Below are positions 41,938 through 50,740 of a stretch of 64,000 bases of DNA, piece after piece (position 1 is the first letter of the stretch; every line of letters starts with the position of its first letter). A program made the position numbers and the translations under genes. The DNA is from Bacillota bacterium (GTDB lineage Bacteria > Bacillota > Clostridia > Acetivibrionales > JAMNYG01): positions 1 to 64,000 of the forward strand of contig JAMNYG010000171.1 of NCBI GenBank assembly GCA_023622945.1, in the 5' to 3' direction. Under the pieces are notes generated by a model, which was given only the letters and a program-made list of their open reading frames with translations, had not been told where the DNA came from and ran no database searches.

Positions 41938-42231
41938 ATGATAGAGGAAAAAAAGGTACCCAAGCCGAAAACTCATAACCTGATCATTGAGAACAGGGAA
42001 CGACTGAGTCTGTCGGGAGTAATAGACGTTGAGAGTTTCAATGACGAGTGCGTAGTGGTGGAAACGGATCTAGGCTCTCTTATTATACGGGGTGAAGACC
42101 TGCATATAAGCAAATTGAATCTTGACAGTTCTGAACTGAATATCGAAGGCGATATAATCAGCTGCGAGTATATTGACAGTGCAGGGACAAAGTCAAAAGG
42201 CCTGGGATTCTTGGGGAAAATGTTCAGGTAG
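41938..42231 (+). CDS. yabP: Sporulation protein YabP
   Basis: 'PKTHNLIIENRERLSLSGVIDVESFNDECVVVETDLGSLIIRGEDLHISKLNLDSSELNIEG'; ATG after 'ggggagg'. Confidence 0.93.
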   Translation: MIEEKKVPKPKTHNLIIENRERLSLSGVIDVESFNDECVVVETDLGSLIIRGEDLHISKLNLDSSELNIEGDIISCEYIDSAGTKSKGLGFLGKMFR

Positions 42232-42248
42232 AGGGTTGGTGATTTAAC

Positions 42249-42758
42249 TTGCCTATCATTGTCAGCACCCAGGCATATGTTTTCCTGTGCTCTGTCATCG
42301 GCGGAATGTTTATGGCATTTATCTATGACCTCTTCAGGATAAAAAGGAGAGCTATAAGGACCAGTAACATTGTCATCTATATTGAAGACTTTTTCTTCTG
42401 GATAATAGTGTCTCTTGTCATGTTTTTTGTGGTCTACCTCAGCAACGAGGGCGAACTTAGAGGATATGTGATTTTGGGGACCATATTGGGAGTGATTTTG
42501 TATATTCTGCTGCTCAGCAGAATTGTTGTCAGGTGTACTCTTATCATTATCAGGACCGTATCCATGGTTATTAAAAAGATATGGATGGTTGCAACATACC
42601 CTGTCAGGATCATTCTCAGAATTTTGAGTATTCCCGCAAGATTTACCGGAAGGAAGCTTATGATTTTGTTCAGGATTATCAGACGGGCCGGTAAGAATCG
42701 TATTGCAGACATGAAAATAAGAAGAAAGATATTCAGAAATTCCAGAAAAATGATATGA
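42249..42758 (+). CDS. yabQ: Spore cortex biosynthesis protein YabQ
   Basis: Multi-TM N-terminus 'FLCSVIGGMFMAFIYDLFRIKRR', position between yabP and divIC. Confidence 0.88.
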   Translation: MPIIVSTQAYVFLCSVIGGMFMAFIYDLFRIKRRAIRTSNIVIYIEDFFFWIIVSLVMFFVVYLSNEGELRGYVILGTILGVILYILLLSRIVVRCTLIIIRTVSMVIKKIWMVATYPVRIILRILSIPARFTGRKLMILFRIIRRAGKNRIADMKIRRKIFRNSRKMI

Positions 42759-42858
42759 CCAGGAAGGGTTTTTTACAAAAGCATAGAATAGTATCTTATG
42801 GAAAGAAAGGCATAAGTTGAAATAACGCAATATACATTGCAAAAGAGAAGGTGTTGCT

Positions 42859-43146
42859 ATGAAACCTGCTTCCAGAAAAAGAAAAGCCGGATTGGAGATT
42901 TTTATTCTCATAGGTTTATTTTTGTATTTTACCTATATTATTTTTGATCAGCAGGCCATACTGGACAAACGGATAGCGGAAATGAAAGACATAGAGCAAA
43001 AAATTGAAGAAGAGAAGGTTCTTCATGAGGAACTCCTTCGGGAGAAGGAGAATATAAATAGTGATGAATATATCGAGAGAATAGCCAGGGAGAAGTTTGG
43101 ACTGGTAAAAAGCGGGGAAAAGGTATTTGTGGACATAAACAAGTAG
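42859..43146 (+). CDS. divIC: FtsB/DivIC septum formation initiator
   Basis: TM + coiled coil + 'YIERIAREKFGLVKSGEKVFVDI'. Confidence 0.88.
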   Translation: MKPASRKRKAGLEIFILIGLFLYFTYIIFDQQAILDKRIAEMKDIEQKIEEEKVLHEELLREKENINSDEYIERIAREKFGLVKSGEKVFVDINK

Positions 43147-43347
43147 CTTTGGGTTTTGAATACGTAAATTGAGGTACTGTAAAATTTTTCAAAACAGGTT
43201 GGAGAATGTACAGGATTCCTTTCAGCAAATGTGCAAAATCCCCGGAAGGCTCATAAATAAAGGCTTGACGAAAGATTGTACATACTATATAATCAAATTA
43301 CTCAAAAGCCCAAACATACTGTATTTTAAAGGAGGATTTCTTGTTTT

Positions 43348-43785
43348 ATGCAAGTTGAGGTTGGTAAGGTAGTTGATGGAAGGGTCTCCGGTATTACGAG
43401 TTTCGGAGCTTTCATTCAACTGCCTGATGGAAAGACTGGGCTTGTACACATCTCTGAAGTGGCTGAAGAATACGTAAAAGACATCAATGCCCATCTTAAA
43501 GAAAATCAAATGGTCAAAGTCAAAGTAATCTCTGTCGATCCCAAAGGAAAAATCAGTTTATCCATCAAAAGAGCAATGGATCCTAAACCAAAGGCCAAGT
43601 CTTCAAGACCCATAGAAATAGACTGGAATAGGAGTTCAAATTCGGACAGCAACCTGTCTTTTGAGGACAGACTTGCAAAGTTTATGAAAGACAGCGATGA
43701 GAGATTGCACGATCTGAAGAAAAATTTCGAAAACAAGAGGAGAAGCGGTGGTTACAGGAAATCCTCGCAGTATCAATATTATTGA
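43348..43785 (+). CDS. yabR: S1 RNA-binding domain protein (YabR)
   Basis: 'MQVEVGKVVDGRVSGITSFGAFIQLPDGKTGLVHISEVAEEYVKDI'. Confidence 0.93.
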   Translation: MQVEVGKVVDGRVSGITSFGAFIQLPDGKTGLVHISEVAEEYVKDINAHLKENQMVKVKVISVDPKGKISLSIKRAMDPKPKAKSSRPIEIDWNRSSNSDSNLSFEDRLAKFMKDSDERLHDLKKNFENKRRSGGYRKSSQYQYY

Positions 43786-43852
43786 AAGAATCTCAAATTA
43801 ATGATATATTGTCATTGGATATTTTGTTATGATGGTATATTGAGTGGTGCGG

Positions 43853-43890
43853 GGTGTGTAAACAGGACGGTTGCAGATGTTTACACATCC
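43853..43890. repeat. Inverted repeat between yabR and tRNA genes
   Basis: ggtgtgtaaaca (43853-43864) ... tgtttacacatcc (43878-43890), one-nt bulge. Confidence 0.65.
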
Positions 43891-43936
43891 TGAGCATGTT
43901 CTTTGGCATTGCCACTGATTGGCACCCAACAGGTAC

Positions 43937-43965
43937 TTGACACGATGGACCATATATATTATAAT
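43937..43965 (+). promoter_or_regulatory. Perfect sigma-A promoter for tRNA operon
   Basis: TTGACA (43937-43942) - N17 - TATAAT (43960-43965). Confidence 0.88.
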
Positions 43966-43996
43966 ATAAAAGTCGCCGAAAGAAAGATTTTTGATC

Positions 43997-44086
43997 GCCG
44001 GAGTGGCGAAATTGGCAGACGCACAGGACTTAAAATCCTGCGATCCCTCAAAGATCGTACCGGTTCGATTCCGGTCTCCGGCACCA
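43997..44086 (+). tRNA. tRNA-Leu (anticodon UAA), CCA encoded
   Basis: gccggag ... ctccggc acceptor stem, caggacTTAAaatcctg anticodon arm, long variable arm, T-arm cggttcgattccg, A + CCA. Confidence 0.95.
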
Positions 44087-44103
44087 CAGTATTATATATT
44101 TAT

Positions 44104-44180
<77 letters not shown>

Positions 44181-44183
44181 GTG

Positions 44184-44226
44184 AAAGCCTGGAAGTTACG
44201 AATGTTCGTAGCTTTCGGGCTTTTAT
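44184..44226 (+). terminator. Rho-independent terminator of tRNA operon
   Basis: aaagcctggaagttacgaa tg ttcgtagctttcgggcttt ta; 19-bp stem with G-U wobbles. Confidence 0.85.
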
Positions 44227-44318
44227 ATGTCGAGACTTGTAATAAAGAGATTTATGAAGAATTAATTCTCTATTTGTGAATATTTGTGTATAACCACATT
44301 TTTCTGTGCTATGGTGTC

Positions 44319-44347
44319 TTGACGTTTTTAGTTACTCTGCATATAAT
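44319..44347 (+). promoter_or_regulatory. Strong sigma-A-type promoter upstream of Abi-associated RNA
   Basis: TTGACG (44319-44324) - N17 - TATAAT (44342-44347). Confidence 0.8.
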
Positions 44348-44353
44348 AGTATC

Positions 44354-44405
44354 AACCGAGCCCACCACGCCTCTTCAACGAAAGCGTACCAGGGTGGGAC
44401 TTTTT
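44354..44405 (+). ncRNA. Predicted small structured RNA upstream of the Abi_2 gene (abiF-motif-like, candidate RNA antitoxin/regulator)
   Basis: CCCACC (44361-44366)/GGTGGG (44393-44398) outer stem, ACGC (44367-44370)/GCGT (44384-44387) inner stem, 13-nt loop ctcttcaacgaaa, 5-nt 3' bulge, then TTTTT; starts about 7 nt after a consensus -10. Confidence 0.65.
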
Positions 44406-44424
44406 ACTGTCTGAAGGGATATGT

Positions 44425-45325
44425 ATGTGCGATAATCCCTGTGATAATCAAGGAATTTATTTAAAGCCACCTACTACTTTTTAAAGAACAAGTTGAGCTA
44501 CTCCGCAAACGCAACCTTATTATAGAAGATAAGGATTTTGCGTTGGATATTCTAAGCAAAGTAAATTATTACCGCCTTTCTGCTTATTTATTACCTTTTA
44601 AGCAACCTTCCAGTGAATGTTATAAAGATGGGACAAGCTTTAACAGAATCTTCAGGCTATATGAATTTGATAGAAAAATTAGAAACATTCTCTTGTTAGC
44701 AATTGAGCCAATTGAAGTATTGTTGAGAACTAAAATAGCTTATTATCATGCACATAAGTATGGTCCTGAAGGTTATATAAAATCTGAAAACTTTGAAAAA
44801 GAAGAATGGCATAGAAAATTAATAGAAGAATTTAATGAAGCTGTTGAGAAGAATCGTAATAATCTTTTTGTAAAACATCATATTGATAAATATGAAGGTC
44901 ATTTTCCCATTTGGGTAGCTGTGGAGTTGTTTTCTTTAGGGATGATTTCCAAGTTTTATGCTAATATGAAATCAATTGACAGGAAATATATTGCAAAAAA
45001 TATTTTTTTCACAGGACCGGATCACCTCAAAAGCTGGCTCGTTTGTCTCACAGACTTACGAAATAGATGTGCACATTATATGAGATTATATTTTCATAGA
45101 TTTGTTAATACCCCAAAGTTACCAAGAGGACCATATAAAATAAGTAGTCAGCGACTATTTGACATTGTTTATATAATGAAATATTTATATCTGGATCATA
45201 ATAATTGGAAAAGCACTATTGTAACAGCTTTTGAAGGACTCATTGAAGAATATTCTTGTGATATTAAGTTGAAATATATTGGCTTTCCATCTAACTGGAG
45301 AGAACTTCTTGAACTAGAGCCTTAG
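44425..45325 (+). CDS. Abi_2/AbiF-like abortive-infection protein with HEPN motif; reading frame interrupted by a 1-nt frameshift at 44478-44482 (ORF track shows only 44543..45325)
   Basis: ATG 44425 after 'gaaggga' gives MCDNPCDNQGIYLKPPTTF then TAA; +1 frame continues KEQVELLRKRNLIIEDKDFALDILSKVNYYRLSAYLLPF...; HEPN R-x4-H 'RNRCAH' at 45059-45076. Confidence 0.8.
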
Positions 45326-45419
45326 TATGAAAGAAATGATATCATTCCTCATCAGAGTTTGAGAGATTATTAGTGAGAGTTTTAGTGTTTATATCAATTA
45401 TATAAGAGTTTTTTTGGAT

Positions 45420-45452
45420 TAACCGCTAAGCGTAAGGCTAGCGGTTTTTGCT
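45420..45452 (+). terminator. Rho-independent terminator downstream of Abi gene
   Basis: aaccgcta agcgtaaggc tagcggttttt. Confidence 0.75.
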
Positions 45453-45479
45453 ATGAGAAAAACAAAAAAATTTTCCCTG

Positions 45480-45510
45480 TTGACATTGACGTTACGTAAA
45501 GGTGTATATT
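45480..45510 (+). promoter_or_regulatory. MerR-type promoter with 19-bp spacer
   Basis: TTGACA (45480-45485) - N19 (ttgacgttacgtaaaggtg) - TATATT (45505-45510). Confidence 0.75.
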
Positions 45511-45535
45511 ACATGTGTCAGGAGGTGACCACAGC

Positions 45536-46300
45536 ATGGAATATACGGTGCAGGAACTTAGCAGATTGGCCGGAGTCAGCACAAGAACCCTGCGGTACTA
45601 TGATGAGATAGGGGTTCTTAAGCCAGCAAGAATCAACTCATCCGGGTATCGCATATATGGAGAGGCTGAAGTTGATAAGTTGCAGCAGATACTTTTTTAC
45701 GGGGAACTTGATGTTGAACTCAGGACCATTAAAAAGATAATGTCTTCCGATAATTTTGACAGTATCGCTGCACTGAGGGAGCACCGCGAGAAGCTCCTGG
45801 CTGAAAGAAAGCGGCTGGATAAGCTTATCGCAACCATTGATAAGACCATACAATCTAAAGAGGGGAGGATTATAATGTCAGACAGAGAAAAGTTCGAAGG
45901 ATTTAAGCGTGAATTGATAGAGGAAAACGAGAGAAAGTACGGAAAGGAAGCAAGGGAAAAATACGGAGACCAAGCGGTTGACAGGTCCAATGAGAAGCTA
46001 TTGAACATGACGCCTGAGGATTATGCACGATTTGAAAAGCTGAGTTCCGAACTGATGGAGACGCTGAAGGAAGCCTTTAAAACCGGAGACCCGGCGGGTG
46101 AACTTGCCCAGAAGGCGGCAGATCTGCATCGTCAATGGCTGAGTTTCTTTTGGGACAGCTACACCAGGGAAGCTCATGCAGGGCTGGCCCAGATGTATGT
46201 GGATGATGAAAGGTTCACGGAATATTACGACAAGGAGCAGCCGGGATTGGCCAAGTTCTTGAGGGATGCGATCCATATTTACACCGGGATGAAGAAATAA
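45536..46300 (+). CDS. MerR-family regulator with C-terminal TipAS antibiotic-binding domain
   Basis: 'YTVQELSRLAGVSTRTLRYYDEIGVLKPARINSSGYRIYG'; TipAS-like 'LHRQWLSFFWDSYTREAHAGLAQMYVDDERFTEYYD'; ATG after 'aggaggtg'. Confidence 0.93.
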   Translation: MEYTVQELSRLAGVSTRTLRYYDEIGVLKPARINSSGYRIYGEAEVDKLQQILFYGELDVELRTIKKIMSSDNFDSIAALREHREKLLAERKRLDKLIATIDKTIQSKEGRIIMSDREKFEGFKRELIEENERKYGKEAREKYGDQAVDRSNEKLLNMTPEDYARFEKLSSELMETLKEAFKTGDPAGELAQKAADLHRQWLSFFWDSYTREAHAGLAQMYVDDERFTEYYDKEQPGLAKFLRDAIHIYTGMKK

Positions 46301-46734
46301 AAGATGGAATATTGAAATGGTATCAGTCAGGTATTATTAAATATCAGTTTTGTATTGATTATAAATATTAGTTATGTATCAGTTAGGTATACGTGAGGTA
46401 TAAGTTAGAAATTAGCTGGATTTTGTTTGGATATTAATTAAACATCATTTATTGCAGGAAAGCTGTTGCATGGCCACTTGAGCCGGTTTTGCAGCAGCTT
46501 TTTTGTGCATTGTTTCAGGAAATGTTTTAAAGATTGTTGGGCGCGTGTTTTATGGGTGGTTCGGCGCGGGGATTAAGTTGTGCATGAAATTATGCATATG
46601 ATAATATCATTTTGAAGGATTGTTTTATTTATGAACACTGGAAAACAAGTAAAAAGCTTCAGACAACAGGTAAAAATGATGGTTGTGTGCAGGAATAAGG
46701 ACTGTGATGAAAACTTTAAGGAGGCGGGTAAGCA

Positions 46735-47865
46735 ATGCAGGCAATTATGAATGAAATTATTGAAATCCTTGCGCAGAATAAGGATACTTTCGATTATGCC
46801 TCAAGACAGCAGTTGATGCTGTGGAACGGAGACGTACCCGAAAAGCAGCCCCTGCTGCTGAAGTGTGCGTTGGATACCAACCAGCAGGAGTCTATACCGG
46901 TTTTCAACCTGAAGGAAATACATTACGACCCTGAAAAGATGTTTCTGAATGAACTTCGTCAAACCTTGACCGTGGTTAACGGAGGATTTGAGGCGGTACC
47001 GTCGGTGAGGGCAAACATGGGCGCAAGTATTTTTCCCAGCCTGCTTGGGGTAAAACCCAGGTTATTCGAAGACAAGATGCCATGGATAAAAGATCATGCC
47101 TCCAGGGAACAGCTTTCTTCAATGTACCCTGAAGATATAAAATTAAGCGATGAATTCAAAATGGGGCTGGAGCACATGGCATACATGGCAGAAAGGCTTG
47201 AAGGAACAGGCTGCCTGGTATTTCCCATGGATCTGCAGAGCCCTTTCAATACTGCGCATATGGTGTACGGGGATAAAATATTTTATGATTTGTATGATGA
47301 TCCCGCCTTTGTTCATCATCTCCTTGATCTCTGCACTCATGCCATAATTATAGGCATGGAGGAATGCTTAAAGATGATGCCTGAGTCTGAAAGCAGGATT
47401 GCCCATTACAACAGCCTTGTAATGCCGTGCTCAAAAGGGGGGCTGAAAGTAAGCGAGGACACATCCACTCTTCTTTCAAAGGCTCAGATCGAAGAATTTG
47501 TTGCGCCTTATACGCATAAGGTTCTTGAGCATTTCGGAGGCTGTTACATACACTATTGCGGCAAAAATCCGCATCTTTTCGAGATGGTGATGAATGAACC
47601 CCTGGCATACGGTTTGAATTTTGGCAATCCCGAAATGCATGATATGGAGGAAGTGCTGAGGACATGTGCGAAAAATGGCAAAATTTATTATGGATCCATA
47701 AACCGTAGAGAAGATGAAACATTGCATGAGTATTTCAGAAAATACCTTAGTGCCTCTCAAAAGAATGGGAGAAGTTTGCTCCTTCTGGAGTACAGCTGCA
47801 GCCTGGAAGAGAAGGATAAAGTTGCAGAGGCCTGGGAGATGGCCCTGGCTTACCTGGGATACTGA
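46735..47865 (+). CDS. Uroporphyrinogen decarboxylase (URO-D)-fold family protein
   Basis: 376 aa; 'HYCGKNPHLFEMVMNEPLAYGLNFGNPEMHDMEEV' URO-D/methyltransferase-like. Confidence 0.7.
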   Translation: MQAIMNEIIEILAQNKDTFDYASRQQLMLWNGDVPEKQPLLLKCALDTNQQESIPVFNLKEIHYDPEKMFLNELRQTLTVVNGGFEAVPSVRANMGASIFPSLLGVKPRLFEDKMPWIKDHASREQLSSMYPEDIKLSDEFKMGLEHMAYMAERLEGTGCLVFPMDLQSPFNTAHMVYGDKIFYDLYDDPAFVHHLLDLCTHAIIIGMEECLKMMPESESRIAHYNSLVMPCSKGGLKVSEDTSTLLSKAQIEEFVAPYTHKVLEHFGGCYIHYCGKNPHLFEMVMNEPLAYGLNFGNPEMHDMEEVLRTCAKNGKIYYGSINRREDETLHEYFRKYLSASQKNGRSLLLLEYSCSLEEKDKVAEAWEMALAYLGY

Positions 47866-47880
47866 CACCGGTGCCTGCCT

Positions 47881-47947
47881 TAACAGTTGTAGAATTTAAT
47901 AGCTGTAGTATTTTTTAATAGTTGCAAAACTTAATAGTTGCAAAATA
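47881..47947. repeat. Degenerate 16-17 bp repeat (aatagttgcaaaactt)
   Basis: acagttgtagaattt / aatagctgtagtatttttt / aatagttgcaaaactt / aatagttgcaaaatatt. Confidence 0.6.
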
Positions 47948-48030
47948 TTCCTGTAGAATTGAAACGCATTTCCTTTCATTACCGTCTAATAGGTAAAAAA
48001 CAGCAAAAGTTTATGGAGGTAGAAAGTAAC

Positions 48031-49014
48031 ATGAAAATCAGAACATTCAGAAATGCAATAATAACAGGAGTATTGTGTACTGCACTGGTTATTCCTTCCT
48101 TTGCACAGGCGGCAGACATTCAACCAATATCAGAAACCGAGCTGGAGATTGTTCCTATAAGCTATAAGATCAACCATTGGGCTGAACCCCATATTGACCA
48201 ATTGTTACAGAAATTTAATGTAGCATCGGTATTCGAAAACAAAAATCTTAATGCTCCTGCCACCCTGGAAGATTTTAAAAATCTGGTCAGACAGGTTATA
48301 GATGAGGAATATGACGACGTTCCGGATGCAATGACCAGAGAAGCAGTTGTCCATAAGCTTACTGAATTATGGGCGGAAAAAACGGGCAAGGACCTTGAAA
48401 GCATTGTTACCATCCAAATGCTTGTTTATGAAGATATGGACAAGATAGACGCAAAGTACAGCCATGGAATAGTCATTGCTTATCTGCATGATATAGCCAA
48501 GGGGAAAGGTTCTGGCATATTTGATCCCAAGTCCCACATTACTTATGGCGAGCTTGGCGCTTTGATCAACAACACTCATAAGGCAATAGAAAAAGAGCTG
48601 AGAACTGCTGAGAAGGCTGCAGAAGAAGGAATTTTCGAGACCAGGGGAAGCTATACAGTAGAGGATGGAAAAGTAGTGTTTGATTTTCAACTGGTAAACA
48701 ATTCTGATGAAAAGAAAACGCTTATGTTCGGTTCCGGGCAGCAGTTTGAGATAACCATAACCGATGAGAAAGGCACCGAAGTATACAGGTACTCGGATGG
48801 CAAATTCTTCACCATGGCTCTCATATTTAAGGATATAGATCCCGGTGAGTCCCTGAAATGGCAGGATGCGTGGGACATGACAAATAAGGATGGAGAAAAG
48901 GCAGGACCGGGGAAATACAGAGCTGAAATCGAAATCCTGGTAATACAGGAAGAGGGACAGGAGCCCATTGATGAAAGCCAGCTGAAAACCGTGATAGATT
49001 TTGAGCTGGAATAA
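48031..49014 (+). CDS. Secreted protein with C-terminal BsuPI-like domain and N-terminal SLH-like region
   Basis: Signal peptide 'MKIRTFRNAIITGVLCTALVIPSFAQAADI'; 'FDFQLVNNSDEKKTLMFGSGQQFEITITDEKGTEVYRYSDGKFF...WDMTNKDGEKAGPGKYRAEIEI'. Confidence 0.7.
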   Translation: MKIRTFRNAIITGVLCTALVIPSFAQAADIQPISETELEIVPISYKINHWAEPHIDQLLQKFNVASVFENKNLNAPATLEDFKNLVRQVIDEEYDDVPDAMTREAVVHKLTELWAEKTGKDLESIVTIQMLVYEDMDKIDAKYSHGIVIAYLHDIAKGKGSGIFDPKSHITYGELGALINNTHKAIEKELRTAEKAAEEGIFETRGSYTVEDGKVVFDFQLVNNSDEKKTLMFGSGQQFEITITDEKGTEVYRYSDGKFFTMALIFKDIDPGESLKWQDAWDMTNKDGEKAGPGKYRAEIEILVIQEEGQEPIDESQLKTVIDFELE

Positions 49015-49229
49015 AGGGTTAATTTTTAGCAGGATAGACCTAGAAGTAAATAATTTCAGAAGTTGAATATTTTCAGAAGTTAAATGATTTCAGTCAGGAA
49101 AAAATGGCTTCCGGGGTATCCCACCCCAGGAAGTCATTTTTTGTGCTGATGCTTGTACGTATAAATATTAATTCTAATGTGGGACATGGTATAATATACA
49201 TAAATACTGTAAAAAGGGAGATGGGGTGA

Positions 49230-49748
49230 ATGTCATTTATTGATCTGGCCAGGAAAAGATATTCAGTCAGAAATTTTAAGGATGCGGTGGTTGAAAAAGA
49301 AAAGATCCTCCAGGTAATAGAGGCAGCCAGGCTTTCTCCATCTGCAGTCAATTATCAGCCAAGGCACTTCATCATTGTGACCGATGAGGAGCTGAAAAAT
49401 AAAATTGCTGAAACCTACCCCAGGGAATGGTTCAGGAAAGCGCCCGTCGTGATTGTTGTTTGCGGGGATCATTCAAGCTCATGGAAAAGAAGAGACGGCA
49501 AGGACCACTGCGACATTGACGTCGCCATTGCGATAGATCATATGACCCTTGCTGCCGCTGACATGGGCCTTGGCACATGCTGGATATGTGCTTTCGATGC
49601 AAAGAAATGCCATGAAATACTGGGACTGCCGGAACATATGGAAGTGGTAGCTTTACTGCCGTTAGGCTATCCGGCTGATGAGGCAACACCGGAGAAAAGA
49701 AGAAAGAGTATGGATGAGATCATAAGCTGGAACGGGTATAAGGCATAG
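49230..49748 (+). CDS. Nitroreductase-family protein
   Basis: 'ARKRYSVRNFKDAVVEKEKILQVIEAARLSPSAVNYQPRHFIIV', 'AAADMGLGTCWICAFD'. Confidence 0.92.
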   Translation: MSFIDLARKRYSVRNFKDAVVEKEKILQVIEAARLSPSAVNYQPRHFIIVTDEELKNKIAETYPREWFRKAPVVIVVCGDHSSSWKRRDGKDHCDIDVAIAIDHMTLAAADMGLGTCWICAFDAKKCHEILGLPEHMEVVALLPLGYPADEATPEKRRKSMDEIISWNGYKA

Positions 49749-49911
49749 AAGCGGTTTAAAGCTCATATATAAACAAATGTATAAATAATTTTGAGACAAT
49801 CAAGAGAAATAAAAATTTCATGTTGTAAAAAAATAAGATATATGTTATTATCCAAGCTATGATAATTTGTTCCTTAAGGAAGCAGTTTATTCGATACTAA
49901 CTGTGTGACAA

Positions 49912-49985
49912 ATGACAAATCGGTTTTTTTGAGTTCGGTTTGTCATGCAAATGGACTCATGGGCGTTTTTTGCTGCCTGTGAGTC
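49912..49985 (+). promoter_or_regulatory. Two tandem 11-bp stem-loops with U-rich loops in the mntP leader
   Basis: atgacaaatcg (49912-49922)/cggtttgtcat (49936-49946), loop gtttttttgagtt; gactcatgggc (49954-49964)/gcctgtgagtc (49975-49985), loop gttttttgct. Confidence 0.6.
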
Positions 49986-50027
49986 TTACGTTGTATTTTG
50001 GTAAAAGGTTTCGCCTGGGAGGACGCA

Positions 50028-50591
50028 GTGGGATATATTGAGTTATTTATCATTGCAGTAGGGTTATCAATGGATGCATTTGCCGTTGCCATATGCAAGG
50101 GTCTGTCCATGCAGAAAATCATCTATAAGCAGGCACTGCTTACAGCTTGTTTCTTTGGAGGCTTTCAGGCAATGATGCCTCTTATAGGTCACGCCCTGGG
50201 AAAGCAGTTCAGTGATTACATAATATCCGTCGATCATTGGATAGCATTTGTTCTGCTGTCTGTTATAGGCATTAACATGATCAGGGAAGCCTGTACGGAG
50301 GGAGAAGAGGCATGCCAGTTATTTTGCCTGAAAAACCTTGTTGTCCTGTCTCTTGCTACCAGTATAGATGCTCTGGCTGTAGGCGTGACATTTGCCTTTC
50401 TTAGGGTAAATATTCTTCCTGCTGTTACTTTCATAGGGATTACCACATTTACGTTTTCATTTCTGGGTGTGAGAATAGGAAACATTTTCGGGGCAAGATT
50501 TAAGTCCAAGGCTGAATTGACAGGAGGAGCCATTCTGATAGCCATGGGCGCAAAAATTCTTCTTGAGCATCTTGGAGTTATAGGCTTTTAG
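50028..50591 (+). CDS. mntP: Putative manganese efflux pump MntP
   Basis: '[22 protein letters not shown]', '[17 protein letters not shown]'; GTG start after 'gggagga'. Confidence 0.92.
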   Translation: MGYIELFIIAVGLSMDAFAVAICKGLSMQKIIYKQALLTACFFGGFQAMMPLIGHALGKQFSDYIISVDHWIAFVLLSVIGINMIREACTEGEEACQLFCLKNLVVLSLATSIDALAVGVTFAFLRVNILPAVTFIGITTFTFSFLGVRIGNIFGARFKSKAELTGGAILIAMGAKILLEHLGVIGF

Positions 50592-50740
50592 GAAACATGT
50601 CTTTTTTGCATTCTGCATACCTGTACCTCCGGTAAGCATTATAAATATGAAATGCATACTGTGCCGTAGGCAATCATGATTCTATTCAGGTTAAGTTTAA
50701 GTGGTGCTTAGATTATTTTAAATGTATGTGAGGTCCATCT

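Noticed and set aside
43858-43900. NiCo-type riboswitch suggested by 'aacaggacgg'
   Set aside because: The rest of the motif does not match and the downstream genes are tRNAs; a simple inverted repeat explains it.
44543-45325. Abi protein starting at 44543 as given in the ORF track
   Set aside because: Start lies inside conserved Abi_2 sequence; upstream +1-frame sequence and the RBS at 44413 show the gene begins at 44425 with a frameshift.
49862-50027. yybP-ykoY manganese riboswitch or c-di-GMP (GEMM) riboswitch at mntP
   Set aside because: Only fragments such as 'gggaggacgca' resemble these; the conserved cores are not visible by eye. Reported instead as an unclassified structured leader.
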